From Thysanoteuthis rhombus (Eukaryota; Mollusca; Cephalopoda; Oegopsida; Thysanoteuthidae), in the NCBI GenBank assembly GCA_963457665.1, contig OY735224.1:49234311-49298310 (forward strand): a stretch of DNA of 64,000 bases, given 5' to 3'. Under the pieces are notes generated by a model that did no database searches, was not told the origin of the DNA, and saw only the letters and a list, made by a program, of their open reading frames with translations. Below are positions 40,101 through 52,994 of the stretch, in pieces. Within the stretch, counting starts at the first letter, position 1; every line of letters begins with the position of its first letter. A program made the translations under genes and the position numbers.

Positions 40101-40836
40101 GGGTAGCCTCGGAAGCAATGTTTTAAAGGTTTTTAACAACTTTCTTGAATTTAGTAAAAAAAAAAGGATTTATTTTACACAGTGTTCATAACAAAACCTA
40201 AAAAGGGTAGCCTCGGAAGCAATGTTTTAAAGGTTTTTAACAACTTTCTTGAATTTAGTAAAAAAAAAAAGGATTGATTTTACACAGTGTTCATAACAAA
40301 ACCTAAAAAGGGTAGCCTCGGAAGCAATGTTTTAAAGGTTTTTAACAACGTATTTGGATTTAATAAAAAAAAAAAGGATTTATTTTACACAGTGTTCATA
40401 ACAAAACCTAAAAAGGGTAGCCTCGGAAGCAATGTTTTAAAGGTTTTTAACAACTTTCTTGAATTTAGTAAAAAAAAAAGGATTTATTTTACACAGTGTT
40501 CATAACAAAACCTAAAAAGGGTAGCCTCGGAAGCAATGTTTTAAAGGTTTTTAACAACGTATTTGGATTTAATAAAAAAAAAAAGGATTGATTTTACACA
40601 GTGTTCATAACAAAACCTAAAAAGGGTAGCCTCGGAAGCAATGTTTTCAAGGTTTTTAACAACGTATTTGGATTTAGTAAAAAAAAAAAAGGATTGATTT
40701 TACACAGTGTTCATAACAAAACCTAAAAAGGGTAGCCTCGGAAGCAATGTTTCAAAGGTTTTTAACAACGTATTTGGATTTAGTAAAAAAAAAAAAGGAT
40801 TGATTTTACACAGTGTTCATAACAAAACCTAAAAAG
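37175..40836 (+). repeat. 104-bp monomer domain with AATGG marker, upstream copy
   Basis: The dominant unit is A-type, V block, AGT, 10-A, GGATTTA: 104 bp. Every five to seven monomers there is one with TTTTAATGG, AAT and 11-A. AATGG copies lie near 37.2, 37.9, 38.55, 39.08 and 39.7 kb. A three-monomer cassette at about 39.4-39.7 kb (GCG unit, GGATTTA unit, then GAAGCCTTGG with an L block) precedes the last of these. Marker order, including a GTATTTAGA copy at 37631, is shared with 52.1-55.1 kb at an offset of about 14,985 bp, falling to about 14,354 bp after a six-monomer difference. Confidence 0.83.
39420..39690 (+). repeat. Cassette: GCG unit, GGATTTA unit, GAAGCCTTGG L-block unit
   Basis: The only GCG monomers after about 33.6 kb sit in this setting, at about 39450, 53807, 56214 and 59876. 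Each is followed by one ordinary GGATTTA unit and then a unit with GAAGCCTTGG and an L block, then an AATGG unit. Four copies with the same order show that the cassette moved with larger duplications rather than arising repeatedly. Confidence 0.82.
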
Positions 40837-42831
40837 GGTAGCCTTGGAAGCAATGTTTTCAAGGTTTTTAACAACGTATTTGGATTTAGTAAAAAAAAAA
40901 AAGGATTGATTTTACAGTGTCCATAACAAAACCTAAAAAGGGTAGCCTCGGAAGCAATGTTTTCAAGGTTTTTAACAACGTATTTGGATTTAGTAAAAAA
41001 AAAAAGGATTTATTTTACACAGTGTTCATAACAAAACCTAAAAAGGGTAGCCTCGGAAGCAATGTTTTCAAGGTTTTTAACAACGTATTTGGATTTAGTA
41101 AAAAAAAAAAGGATTGATTTTACACAGTGTTCATAACAAAACCTAAAAAGGGTAGCCTTGGAAGCAATGTTTTCAAGGTTTTTAACAACGTATTTGGATT
41201 TAGTAAAAAAAAAAAGGATTGATTTTACACAGTGTTCATAACAAAACCTAAAAAGGGTAGCCTCGGAAGCAATGTTTTCAAGGTTTTTAACAACGTATTT
41301 GGATTTAGTAAAAAAAAAAAGGATTTATTTTACACAGTGTTCATAACAAAACCTAAAAAGGGTAGCCTCGGAAGCAATGTTTTAAAGGTTTTTAACAACG
41401 TATTTGGATTTAATAAAAAAAAAAAGGATTTATTTTACACAGTGTTCATAACAAAACCTAAAAAGGGTAGCCTTGGAAGCAATGTTTTCAAGGTTTTTAA
41501 CAACGTATTTGGATTTAGTAAAAAAAAAAAGGATTGATTTTACACAGTGTTCATAACAAAACCTAAAAAGGGTAGCCTCGGAAGCAATGTTTTCAAGGTT
41601 TTTAACAACGTATTTGGATTTAATAAAAAAAAAAAGGATTGATTTTACACAGTGTTCATAACAAAACCTAAAAAGGGTAGCCTCGGAAGCAATGTTTTCA
41701 AGGTTTTTAACAACGTATTTGGATTTAATAAAAAAAAAAAGGATTGATTTTACACAGTGTTCATAACAAAACCTAAAAAGGGTAGCCTCGGAAGCAATGT
41801 TTTCAAGGTTTTTAACAACGTATTTGGATTTAATAAAAAAAAAAAGGATTGATTTTACACAGTGTTCATAACAAAACCTAAAAAGGGTAGCCTTGGAAGC
41901 AATGTTTTAAAGGTTTTTAACAACGTATTTGGATTTAATAAAAAAAAAAAGGATTTATTTTACACAGTGTTCATAACAAAACCTAAAAAGGGTAGCCTCG
42001 GAAGCAATGTTTTCAAGGTTTTTAACAACGTATTTGGATTTAGTAAAAAAAAAAAGGATTGATTTTACACAGTGTTCATAACAAAACCTAAAAAGGGTAG
42101 CCTCGGAAGCAATGTTTTCAAGGTTTTTAACAACGTATTTGGATTTAGTAAAAAAAAAAAGGATTGATTTTACACAGTGTTCATAACAAAACCTAAAAAG
42201 GGTAGCCTCGGAAGCAATGTTTTCAAGGTTTTTAACAACGTATTTGGATTTAGTAAAAAAAAAAAAGGATTGATTTTACACAGTGTTCATAACAAAACCT
42301 AAAAAGGGTAGCCTTGGAAGCAATGTTTTCAAGGTTTTTAACAACGTATTTGGATTTAGTAAAAAAAAAAAGGATTGATTTTACACAGTGTCCATAACAA
42401 AACCTAAAAAGGGTAGCCTCGGAAGCAATGTTTTAAAGGTTTTTAACAACGTATTTGGATTTAATAAAAAAAAAAAGGATTGATTTTACACAGTGTTCAT
42501 AACAAAACCTAAAAAGGGTAGCCTCGGAAGCAATGTTTTCAAGGTTTTTAACAACGTATTTGGATTTAGTAAAAAAAAAAAGGATTGATTTTACACAGTG
42601 TTCATAACAAAACCTAAAAAGGGTAGCCTTGGAAGCAATGTTTTAAAGGTTTTTAACAACGTATTTGGATTTAGTAAAAAAAAAAAGGATTTATTTTACA
42701 CAGTGTCCATAACAAAACCTAAAAAGGGTAGCCTCGGAAGCAATGTTTTCAAGGTTTTTAACAATGTATTTGGATTTAATAAAAAAAAAAAGGATTGATT
42801 TTACACAGTGTTCATAACAAAACCTAAAAAG
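40837..42831 (+). repeat. CTTGG / TCCATA satellite group
   Basis: Nineteen monomers, mostly C-type with GTG. AGCCTTGG replaces AGCCTCGG in copies near 40.84, 41.15, 41.47, 41.89, 42.31 and 42.62 kb, roughly every three to four monomers. GTGTCCATA replaces GTGTTCATA near 40.92, 42.39 and 42.71 kb. The first monomer (40837-40940) also lost two bases (TTTACAGTG for TTTACACAGTG). Position 42765 reads AATGTATTT. The group is not repeated elsewhere in the window, so it is either unique to this part of the array or its copies lie outside. Confidence 0.8.
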
Positions 42832-45349
42832 GATAGCCTCGGAAGCAATGTTTTAAAGGTTTTTAACAACGTATTTGGATTTAGTAAAAAAAAAAATGAT
42901 TGATTTTACACAGTGTTCATAACAAAACCTAAAAAGGGTAGCCTCGGAAGCAATGTTTTAAAGGTTTTTAACAACGTATTTGGATTTAGTAAAAAAAAAA
43001 ATGATTGATTTTACACAGTGTTCATAACAAAACCTAAAAAGGGTAGCCTCGGAAGCAATGTTTTAAAGGTTTTTAACAACGTATTTGGATTTAGTAAAAA
43101 AAAAAATGATTGATTTTACACAGTGTTCATAACAAAACCTAAAAAGGGTAGCCTCGGAAGCAATGTTTTAAAGGTTTTTAACAACGTATTTGGATTTAGT
43201 AAAAAAAAAAATGATTGATTTTACACAGTGTTCATAACAAAACCTAAAAAGGGTAGCCTCGGAAGCAATGTTTTAAAGGTTTTTAACAACGTATTTGGAT
43301 TTAGTAAAAAAAAAAATGATTGATTTTACACAGTGTTCATAACAAAACCTAAAAAGGGTAGCCTCGGAAGCAATGTTTTAAAGGTTTTTAACAACGTATT
43401 TGGATTTAGTAAAAAAAAAAATGATTGATTTTACACAGTGTTCATAACAAAACCTAAAAAGGGTAGCCTCGGAAGCAATGTTTTAAAGGTTTTTAACAAC
43501 GTATTTGGATTTAGTAAAAAAAAAAATGATTGATTTTACACAGTGTTCATAACAAAACCTAAAAAGGGTAGCCTCGGAAGCAATGTTTTAAAGGTTTTTA
43601 ACAACGTATTTGGATTTAGTAAAAAAAAAAAGGATTGATTTTACACAGTGTTCATAACAAAACCTAAAAAGGGTAGCCTCGGAAGCAATGTTTTAAAGGT
43701 TTTTAACAACGTATTTGGATTTAGTAAAAAAAAAAATGATTTATTTTACACAGTGTTCATAACAAAACCTAAAAAGGGTAGCCTCGGAAGCAATGTTTTA
43801 AAGGTTTTTAACAACGTATTTGGATTTAGTAAAAAAAAAAATGATTGATTTTACACAGTGTTCATAACAAAACCTAAAAAGGGTAGCCTCGGAAGCAATG
43901 TTTTAAAGGTTTTTAACAACGTATTTGGATTTAGTAAAAAAAAAAATGATTGATTTTACACAGTGTTCATAACAAAACCTAAAAAGGGTAGCCTCGGAAG
44001 CAATGTTTTAAAGGTTTTTAACAACGTATTTGGATTTAGTAAAAAAAAAAAGGATTGATTTTACACAGTGTTCATAACAAAACCTAAAAAGGGTAGCCTC
44101 GGAAGCAATGTTTTAAAGGTTTTTAACAACGTATTTGGATTTAGTAAAAAAAAAAATGATTGATTTTACACAGTGTTCATAACAAAACCTAAAAAGGGTA
44201 GCCTCGGAAGCAATGTTTTCAAGGTTTTTAACAACGTATTTGGATTTAGTAAAAAAAAAAAGGATTGATTTTACACAGTGTTCATAACAAAACCTAAAAA
44301 GGGTAGCCTCGGAAGCAATGTTTTAAAGGTTTTTAACAACGTATTTGGATTTAGTAAAAAAAAAAATGATTTATTTTACACAGTGTTCATAACAAAACCT
44401 AAAAAGGGTAGCCTCGGAAGCAATGTTTTAAAGGTTTTTAACAACGTATTTGGATTTAGTAAAAAAAAAATGATTGATTTTACACAGTGTTCATAACAAA
44501 ACCTAAAAAGGGTAGCCTCGGAAGCAATGTTTTAAAGGTTTTTAACAACGTATTTGGATTTAGTAAAAAAAAAATGATTTATTTTACACAGTGTTCATAA
44601 CAAAACCTAAAAAGGGTAGCCTCGGAAGCAATGTTTTAAAGGTTTTTAACAACGTATTTGGATTTAGTAAAAAAAAAAAGGATTGATTTTACACAGTGTT
44701 CATAACAAAACCTAAAAAGGGTAGCCTCGGAAGCAATGTTTTAAAGGTTTTTAACAACGTATTTGGATTTAGTAAAAAAAAAAAGGATTGATTTTACACA
44801 GTGTTCATAACAAAACCTAAAAAGGGTAGCCTCGGAAGCAATGTTTTCAAGGTTTTTAACAACGTATTTGGATTTAGTAAAAAAAAAAAGGATTGATTTT
44901 ACACAGTGTTCATAACAAAACCTAAAAAGGGTAGCCTCGGAAGCAATGTTTTAAAGGTTTTTAACAACGTATTTGGATTTAGTAAAAAAAAAAATGATTT
45001 ATTTTACACAGTGTTCATAACAAAACCTAAAAAGGGTAGCCTCGGAAGCAATGTTTTAAAGGTTTTTAACAACGTATTTGGATTTAGTAAAAAAAAAAAT
45101 GATTGATTTTACACAGTGTTCATAACAAAACCTAAAAAGGGTAGCCTCGGAAGCAATGTTTTAAAGGTTTTTAACAACGTATTTGGATTTAGTAAAAAAA
45201 AAAATGATTGATTTTACACAGTGTTCATAACAAAACCTAAAAAGGGTAGCCTCGGAAGCAATGTTTTAAAGGTTTTTAACAACGTATTTGGATTTAGTAA
45301 AAAAAAAAATGATTGATTTTACACAGTGTTCGTAACAAAACCTAAAAAG
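42832..45349 (+). repeat. Homogenised TGATTGA patch, 24 monomers
   Basis: Eighteen of 24 monomers have a T in place of the first G after the A-run (TGAT for GGAT). The first seven, from 42832 to 43566, all have this form, with A-type, V block, AGT and 11-A. The only difference seen among them is the first base pair of the patch (GGATAGCC for GGGTAGCC). Six ordinary GGAT copies are interspersed. TGATTTA forms occur near 43.74, 44.37, 44.57 and 45.0 kb. Isolated TGATTGA copies occur earlier (22.6, 27.8, 28.4-28.9, 32.6, 33.4-33.7 kb) and once later, near 46.67 kb. Confidence 0.87.
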
Positions 45350-47764
45350 GGTAGCCTCGGAAGCAATGTTTTAAAGGTTTTTAACAACGTATTTGGATTT
45401 AGTAAAAAAAAAAAGGATTGATTTTACACAGTGTTCATAACAAAACCTAAAAAGGGTAGCCTCGGAAGCAATGTTTTGAAGGTTTTTAACAACATATTTG
45501 GATTTAGTAAAAAAAAAAAGGATTGATTTTACACAGTGTTCATAACAAAACCTAAAAAGGGTAGCCTCGGAAGCAATGTTTTCAAGGTTTTTAACAACGT
45601 ATTTGGATTTAGTAAAAAAAAAAAGGATTGATTTTACACAGTGTTCATAACAAAACCTAAAAAGGGTAGCCTCGGAAGCAATGTTTTAAAGGTTTTTAAC
45701 AACATATTTGGATTTAGTAAAAAAAAAAAGGATTGATTTTACACAGTGTTCATAACAAAACCTAAAAAGGGTAGCCTCGGAAGCAATGTTTTGAAGGTTT
45801 TTAACAACATATTTGGATTTAGTAAAAAAAAAAAGGATTGATTTTACACAGTGTTCATAACAAAACCTAAAAAGGGTAGCCTCGGAAGCAATGTTTTGAA
45901 GGTTTTTAACAACATATTTGGATTTAGTAAAAAAAAAAAGGATTGATTTTACACAGTGTTCATAACAAAACCTAAAAAGGGTAGCCTCGGAAGCAATGTT
46001 TTCAAGGTTTTTAACAACGTATTTGGATTTAGTAAAAAAAAAAAGGATTGATTTTACACAGTGTTCATAACAAAACCTAAAAAGGGTAGCCTCGGAAGCA
46101 ATGTTTTAAAGGTTTTTAACAACGTATTTGGATTTAGTAAAAAAAAAAAGGATTGATTTTACACAGTGTTCATAACAAAACCTAAAAAGGGTAGCCTCGG
46201 AAGCAATGTTTTAAAGGTTTTTAACAACGTATTTGGATTTAGTAAAAAAAAAAAGGATTGATTTTACACAGTGTTCATAACAAAACCTAAAAAGGGTAGC
46301 CTCGGAAGCAATGTTTTCAAGGTTTTTAACAACGTATTTGGATTTAGTAAAAAAAAAAAGGATTGATTTTACACAGTGTTCATAACAAAACCTAAAAAGG
46401 GTAGCCTCGGAAGCAATGTTTTCAAGGTTTTTAACAACGTATTTGGATTTAGTAAAAAAAAAAAGGATTGATTTTACACAGTGTTCATAACAAAACCTAA
46501 AAAGGGTAGCCTCGGAAGCAATGTTTTCAAGGTTTTTAACAACGTATTTGGATTTAGTAAAAAAAAAAAGGATTGATTTTACACAGTGTTCATAACAAAA
46601 CCTAAAAAGGGTAGCCTCGGAAGCAATGTTTTAAAGGTTTTTAACAACGTATTTGGATTTAGTAAAAAAAAAAATGATTGATTTTACACAGTGTTCATAA
46701 CAAAACCTAAAAAGGGTAGCCTCGGAAGCAATGTTTTCAAGGTTTTTAACAACGTATTTGGATTTAGTAAAAAAAAAAAGGATTGATTTTACACAGTGTT
46801 CATAACAAAACCTAAAAAGGGTAGCCTCGGAAGCAATGTTTTCAAGGTTTTTAACAACGTATTTGGATTTAGTAAAAAAAAAAAGGATTGATTTTACACA
46901 GTGTTCATAACAAAACCTAAAAAGGGTAGCCTCGGAAGCAATGTTTTCAAGGTTTTTAACAACGTATTTGGATTTAGTAAAAAAAAAAAGGATTGATTTT
47001 ACACAGTGTTCATAACAAAACCTAAAAAGGGTAGCCTCGGAAGCAATGTTTTAAAGGTTTTTAACAACGTATTTGGATTTAGTAAAAAAAAAAAGGATTG
47101 ATTTTACACAGTGTTCATAACAAAACCTAAAAAGGGTAGCCTCGGAAGCAATGTTTTAAAGGTTTTTAACAACGTATTTGGATTTAGTAAAAAAAAAAAG
47201 GATTGATTTTACACAGTGTTCATAACAAAACCTAAAAAGGGTAGCCTCGGAAGCAATGTTTTCAAGGTTTTTAACAACGTATTTGGATTTAGTAAAAAAA
47301 AAAAGGATTGATTTTACACAGTGTTCATAACAAAACCTAAAAAGGGTAGCCTCGGAAGCAATGTTTTCAAGGTTTTTAACAACGTATTTGGATTTAGTAA
47401 AAAAAAAAAGGATTGATTTTACACAGTGTTCATAACAAAACCTAAAAAGGGTAGCCTCGGAAGCAATGTTTTAAAGGTTTTTAACAACGTATTTGGATTT
47501 AGTAAAAAAAAAAAGGATTGATTTTACACAGTGTTCATAAGAAAACCTAAAAAGGGTAGCCTCGGAAGCAATGTTTTCAAGGTTTTTAACAACGTATTTG
47601 GATTTAGTAAAAAAAAAAAGGATTGATTTTACACAGTGTTCATAACAAAACCTAAAAAGGGTAGCCTCGGAAGCAATGTTTTAAAGGTTTTTAACAACGT
47701 ATTTGGATTTAGTAAAAAAAAAAAGGATTGATTTTACACAGTGTTCATAACAAAACCTAAAAAG
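45350..47764 (+). repeat. Plain 105-bp monomer stretch with AACATATTT copies
   Basis: Twenty-three monomers, all of 105 bp with AGT and 11-A, nearly all GGATTGA with GTG. Only position 24 varies regularly (A or C). In the first part TTTTGAAGG with AACATATTT appears near 45.47, 45.79 and 45.9 kb, and AACATATTT alone near 45.7 kb. One GTG copy with ATAAG lies near 47.54 kb, unlike the GCG/ATAAG pairing in the first 18 kb. This is the most length-uniform stretch of the window. Confidence 0.82.
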
Positions 47765-49546
47765 GGTAGCCTCGGAAGCAATGTTTTAAAGGTTTTTAAC
47801 AACGTATTTGGATTTAGTAAAAAAAAAAAAGGATTGATTTTACACAGTGTTCATAACAAAACCTAAAAAGGGTAGCCTCGGAAGCAATGTTTTCAAGGTT
47901 TTTAACAACGTATTTGGATTTAGTAAAAAAAAAAAGGATTTATTTTACACAGTGTTCATAACAAAACCTAAAAAGGGTAGCCTCGGAAGCAATGTTTTCA
48001 AGGTTTTTAACAACTTTCTTGAATTTAGTAAAAAAAAAAGGATTTATTTTACACAGTGTTCATAACAAAACCTAAAAAGGGTAGCCTCGGAAGCAATGTT
48101 TTAAAGGTTTTTAACAACGTATTTGGATTTAGTAAAAAAAAAAAGGATTTATTTTACACAGTGTTCATAACAAAACCTAAAAAGGGTAGCCTCGGAAGCA
48201 ATGTTTTAAAGGTTTTTAACAACGTATTTGGATTTAGTAAAAAAAAAAAGGATTGATTTTACACAGTGTTCATAACAAAACCTAAAAAGGGTAGCCTCGG
48301 AAGCAATGTTTCAAAGGTTTTTAACAACGTATTTGGATTTAGAAAAAAAAAAAAAAGATTTATTTTACACAGTGTTCATAACAAAACCTAAAAAGGGTAG
48401 CCTCGGAAGCAATGTTTTAAAGGTTTTTAACAACGTATTTGGATTTAGTAAAAAAAAAAAGGATTGATTTTACACAGTGTTCATAACAAAACCTAAAAAG
48501 GGTAGCCTCGGAAGCAATGTTTTAAAAGTTTTTAACAACGTATTTGGATTTAATAAAAAAAAAAAGGATTGATTTTACACAGTGTTCATAACAAAACCTA
48601 AAAAGGGGAGCCTCGGAAGCAATGTTTTCAAGGTTTTTAACAACGTATTTGGATTTAGTAAAAAAAAAAAGGATTTATTTTACACAGTGTTCATAACAAA
48701 ACCTAAAAAGGGTAGCCTCGGAAGCAATGTTTTCAAGGTTTTTAACAACTTTCTTGAATTTAGTAAAAAAAAAAGGATTTATTTTACACAGTGTTCATAA
48801 CAAAACCTAAAAAGGGTAGCCTCGGAAGCAATGTTTTAAAGGTTTTTAACAACGTATTTGGATTTAGTAAAAAAAAAAAGGATTTATTTTACACAGTGTT
48901 CATAACAAAACCTAAAAAGGGTAGCCTCGGAAGCAATGTTTTCAAGGTTTTTAACAACGTATTTGGATTTAATAAAAAAAAAAGGATTGATTTTACACAG
49001 TGTTCATAACAAAACCTAAAAAGGGTAGCCTCGGAAGCAATGTTTTCAAGGTTTTTAACAACGTATTTGGATTTAGTAAAAAAAAAAAGGATTTATTTTA
49101 CACAGTGTTCATAACAAAACCTAAAAAGGGTAGCCTCGGAAGCAATGTTTTCAAGGTTTTTAACAACGTATTTGGATTTAATAAAAAAAAAAGGATTGAT
49201 TTTACACAGTGTTCATAACAAAACCTAAAAAGGGTAGCCTCGGAAGCAATGTTTTCAAGGTTTTTAACAACGTATTTGGATTTAATAAAAAAAAAAGGAT
49301 TGATTTTACACAGTGTTCATAACAAAACCTAAAAAGGGTAGCCTCGGAAGCAATGTTTTCAAGGTTTTTAACAACGTATTTGGATTTAGTAAAAAAAAAA
49401 AGGATTGATTTTACACAGTGTTCATAACAAAACCTAAAAAGGGTAGCCTCGGAAGCAATGTTTTCAAGGTTTTTAACAACGTATTTGGATTTAGTAAAAA
49501 AAAAAAGGATTGATTTTACACAGTGTTCATAACAAAACCTAAAAAG
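47765..49546 (+). repeat. 17-mer block, first copy of a 1,782-bp tandem duplication
   Basis: The block starts with an A-type AGT 12-A unit and continues through C-type GGATTTA, L-block 10-A, the TTTCAAAGG marker (48290), a TTTTAAAAGTT AAT copy, a second L block, and several C-type AAT 10-A units. All recur 1,782 bp later. The same sequence of types resembles 34.4-36.1 kb, so the block as a whole is a rearranged copy of the end of the 46-mer unit. The copy near 48.6 kb has a private GGGGAGCC. Confidence 0.86.
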
Positions 49547-51327
49547 GGTAGCCTCGGAAGCAATGTTTTAAAGGTTTTTAACAACGTATTTGGATTTAGT
49601 AAAAAAAAAAAAGGATTGATTTTACACAGTGTTCATAACAAAACCTAAAAAGGGTAGCCTCGGAAGCAATGTTTTCAAGGTTTTTAACAACGTATTTGGA
49701 TTTAGTAAAAAAAAAAAGGATTTATTTTACACAGTGTTCATAACAAAACCTAAAAAGGGTAGCCTCGGAAGCAATGTTTTAAAGGTTTTTAACAACTTTC
49801 TTGAATTTAGTAAAAAAAAAAGGATTTATTTTACACAGTGTTCATAACAAAACCTAAAAAGGGTAGCCTCGGAAGCAATGTTTTAAAGGTTTTTAACAAC
49901 GTATTTGGATTTAGTAAAAAAAAAAAGGATTTATTTTACACAGTGTTCATAACAAAACCTAAAAAGGGTAGCCTCGGAAGCAATGTTTTAAAGGTTTTTA
50001 ACAACGTATTTGGATTTAGTAAAAAAAAAAAGGATTGATTTTACACAGTGTTCATAACAAAACCTAAAAAGGGTAGCCTCGGAAGCAATGTTTCAAAGGT
50101 TTTTAACAACGTATTTGGATTTAGAAAAAAAAAAAAAAGATTTATTTTACACAGTGTTCATAACAAAACCTAAAAAGGGTAGCCTCGGAAGCAATGTTTT
50201 AAAGGTTTTTAACAACGTATTTGGATTTAGTAAAAAAAAAAAGGATTGATTTTACACAGTGTTCATAACAAAACCTAAAAAGGGTAGCCTCGGAAGCAAT
50301 GTTTTAAAAGTTTTTAACAACGTATTTGGATTTAATAAAAAAAAAAAGGATTGATTTTACACAGTGTTCATAACAAAACCTAAAAAGGGTAGCCTCGGAA
50401 GCAATGTTTTCAAGGTTTTTAACAACGTATTTGGATTTAGTAAAAAAAAAAAGGATTTATTTTACACAGTGTTCATAACAAAACCTAAAAAGGGTAGCCT
50501 CGGAAGCAATGTTTTCAAGGTTTTTAACAACTTTCTTGAATTTAGTAAAAAAAAAAGGATTGATTTTACACAGTGTTCATAACAAAACCTAAAAAGGGTA
50601 GCCTCGGAAGCAATGTTTTCAAGGTTTTTAACAACTTTCTTGAATTTAGTAAAAAAAAAAGGATTTATTTTACACAGTGTTCATAACAAAACCTAAAAAG
50701 GGTAGCCTCGGAAGCAATGTTTTAAAGGTTTTTAACAACGTATTTGGATTTAGTAAAAAAAAAAAGGATTTATTTTACACAGTGTTCATAACAAAACCTA
50801 AAAAGGGTAGCCTCGGAAGCAATGTTTTCAAGGTTTTTAACAACGTATTTGGATTTAATAAAAAAAAAAGGATTGATTTTACACAGTGTTCATAACAAAA
50901 CCTAAAAAGGGTAGCCTCGGAAGCAATGTTTTCAAGGTTTTTAACAACGTATTTGGATTTAGTAAAAAAAAAAAGGATTTATTTTACACAGTGTTCATAA
51001 CAAAACCTAAAAAGGGTAGCCTCGGAAGCAATGTTTTCAAGGTTTTTAACAACGTATTTGGATTTAATAAAAAAAAAAGGATTGATTTTACACAGTGTTC
51101 ATAACAAAACCTAAAAAGGGTAGCCTCGGAAGCAATGTTTTCAAGGTTTTTAACAACGTATTTGGATTTAATAAAAAAAAAAGGATTGATTTTACACAGT
51201 GTTCATAACAAAACCTAAAAAGGGTAGCCTCGGAAGCAATGTTTTCAAGGTTTTTAACAACGTATTTGTATTTAGTAAAAAAAAAAAGGATTGATTTTAC
51301 ACAGTGTTCATAACAAAACCTAAAAAG
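49547..51327 (+). repeat. 17-mer block, second copy with one extra L monomer
   Basis: This follows the first copy unit by unit at an offset of 1,782 bp as far as about 50.58 kb, then at 1,886 bp. The step of 104 bp is one added L-block monomer: two successive L units lie here (about 50.49 and 50597-50700) where the first copy has one. The final C-type unit has GTATTTGTA near 51.27 kb. The match stops at 51327, where this copy runs into the 104-bp domain. Confidence 0.86.
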
Positions 51328-52994
51328 GGTAGCCTCGGAAGCAATGTTTTAAAGGTTTTTAACAACGTATTTGGATTTAGTAAAAAAAAAAGGATTTATT
51401 TTACACAGTGTTCATAACAAAACCTAAAAAGGGTAGCCTCGGAAGCAATGTTTTAAAGGTTTTTAACAACGTATTTGGATTTAGTAAAAAAAAAAGGATT
51501 TATTTTACACAGTGTTCATAACAAAACCTAAAAAGGGTAGCCTCGGAAGCAATGTTTTAATGGTTTTTAACAACGTATTTGGATTTAATAAAAAAAAAAA
51601 GGATTGATTTTACACAGTGTTCATAACAAAACCTAAAAAGGGTAGCCTCGGAAGCAATGTTTTAAAGGTTTTTAACAACGTATTTGGATTTAGTAAAAAA
51701 AAAAGGATTTATTTTACACAGTGTTCATAACAAAACCTAAAAAGGGTAGCCTCGGAAGCAATGTTTTAAAGGTTTTTAACAACGTATTTGGATTTAGTAA
51801 AAAAAAAAGGATTTATTTTACACAGTGTTCATAACAAAACCTAAAAAGGGTAGCCTCGGAAGCAATGTTTTAAAGGTTTTTAACAACGTATTTGGATTTA
51901 GTAAAAAAAAAAGGATTTATTTTACACAGTGTTCATAACAAAACCTAAAAAGGGTAGCCTCGGAAGCAATGTTTTAAAGGTTTTTAACAACGTATTTGGA
52001 TTTAGTAAAAAAAAAAGGATTTATTTTACACAGTGTTCATAACAAAACCTAAAAAGGGTAGCCTCGGAAGCAATGTTTTAAAGGTTTTTAACAACGTATT
52101 TGGATTTAGTAAAAAAAAAAGGATTTATTTTACACAGTGTTCATAACAAAACCTAAAAAGGGTAGCCTCGGAAGCAATGTTTTAATGGTTTTTAACAACG
52201 TATTTGGATTTAATAAAAAAAAAAAGGATTGATTTTACACAGTGTTCATAACAAAACCTAAAAAGGGTAGCCTCGGAAGCAATGTTTTAAAGGTTTTTAA
52301 CAACGTATTTGGATTTAGTAAAAAAAAAAGGATTTATTTTACACAGTGTTCATAACAAAACCTAAAAAGGGTAGCCTCGGAAGCAATGTTTTAAAGGTTT
52401 TTAACAACGTATTTGGATTTAGTAAAAAAAAAAGGATTTATTTTACACAGTGTTCATAACAAAACCTAAAAAGGGTAGCCTCGGAAGCAATGTTTTGAAG
52501 GTTTTTAACAACGTATTTGGATTTAGTAAAAAAAAAAGGATTTATTTTACACAGTGTTCATAACAAAACCTAAAAAGGGTAGCCTCGGAAGCAATGTTTT
52601 AAAGGTTTTTAACAACGTATTTAGATTTAGTAAAAAAAAAAGGATTTATTTTACACAGTGTTCATAACAAAACCTAAAAAGGGTAGCCTCGGAAGCAATG
52701 TTTTAAAGGTTTTTAACAACGTATTTGGATTTAGTAAAAAAAAAAGGATTTATTTTACACAGTGTTCATAACAAAACCTAAAAAGGGTAGCCTCGGAAGC
52801 AATGTTTTAAAGGTTTTTAACAACGTATTTGGATTTAGTAAAAAAAAAAGGATTTATTTTACACAGTGTTCATAACAAAACCTAAAAAGGGTAGCCTCGG
52901 AAGCAATGTTTTAATGGTTTTTAACAACGTATTTGGATTTAATAAAAAAAAAAAGGATTGATTTTACACAGTGTTCATAACAAAACCTAAAAAG
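51328..52994 (+). repeat. 104-bp monomer domain with AATGG marker, downstream copy
   Basis: Mostly A-type AGT 10-A GGATTTA units of 104 bp, with AATGG/AAT units near 51.56, 52.18 and 52.91 kb. The run between the last two includes a GTATTTAGA copy at 52617, matching 37631, and a TTTTGAAGG copy near 52.49 kb. This is the start of the second appearance of the 37.2-40.8 kb domain. Five near-identical 104-bp units lie in a row at about 51.64-52.16 kb. Confidence 0.82.

Noticed and set aside
41232-41537. Short plus-strand open frames of 60-107 codons made of a lysine-rich 35-residue repeat, here and at many other places
   Set aside because: They begin at GTG or inside a monomer, stop at TGA in the next ordinary unit, and shift out of frame at each 10-A or 12-A run. 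Nothing suggests a promoter or selection on the frame.
42832-44460. A very long repeat protein if TGA were read as tryptophan
   Set aside because: Length-uniform stretches would stay open, but the 104- and 106-bp units found through most of the array shift into frames that meet TAA. The array as a whole is not a coding repeat under that code either.
45245-45349. CENP-B box, prompted by TTCGTAACA near 45330
   Set aside because: Only the TTCG half and the central A fit. The CGGG half is absent, and the TTCG arises from a private change in one monomer.
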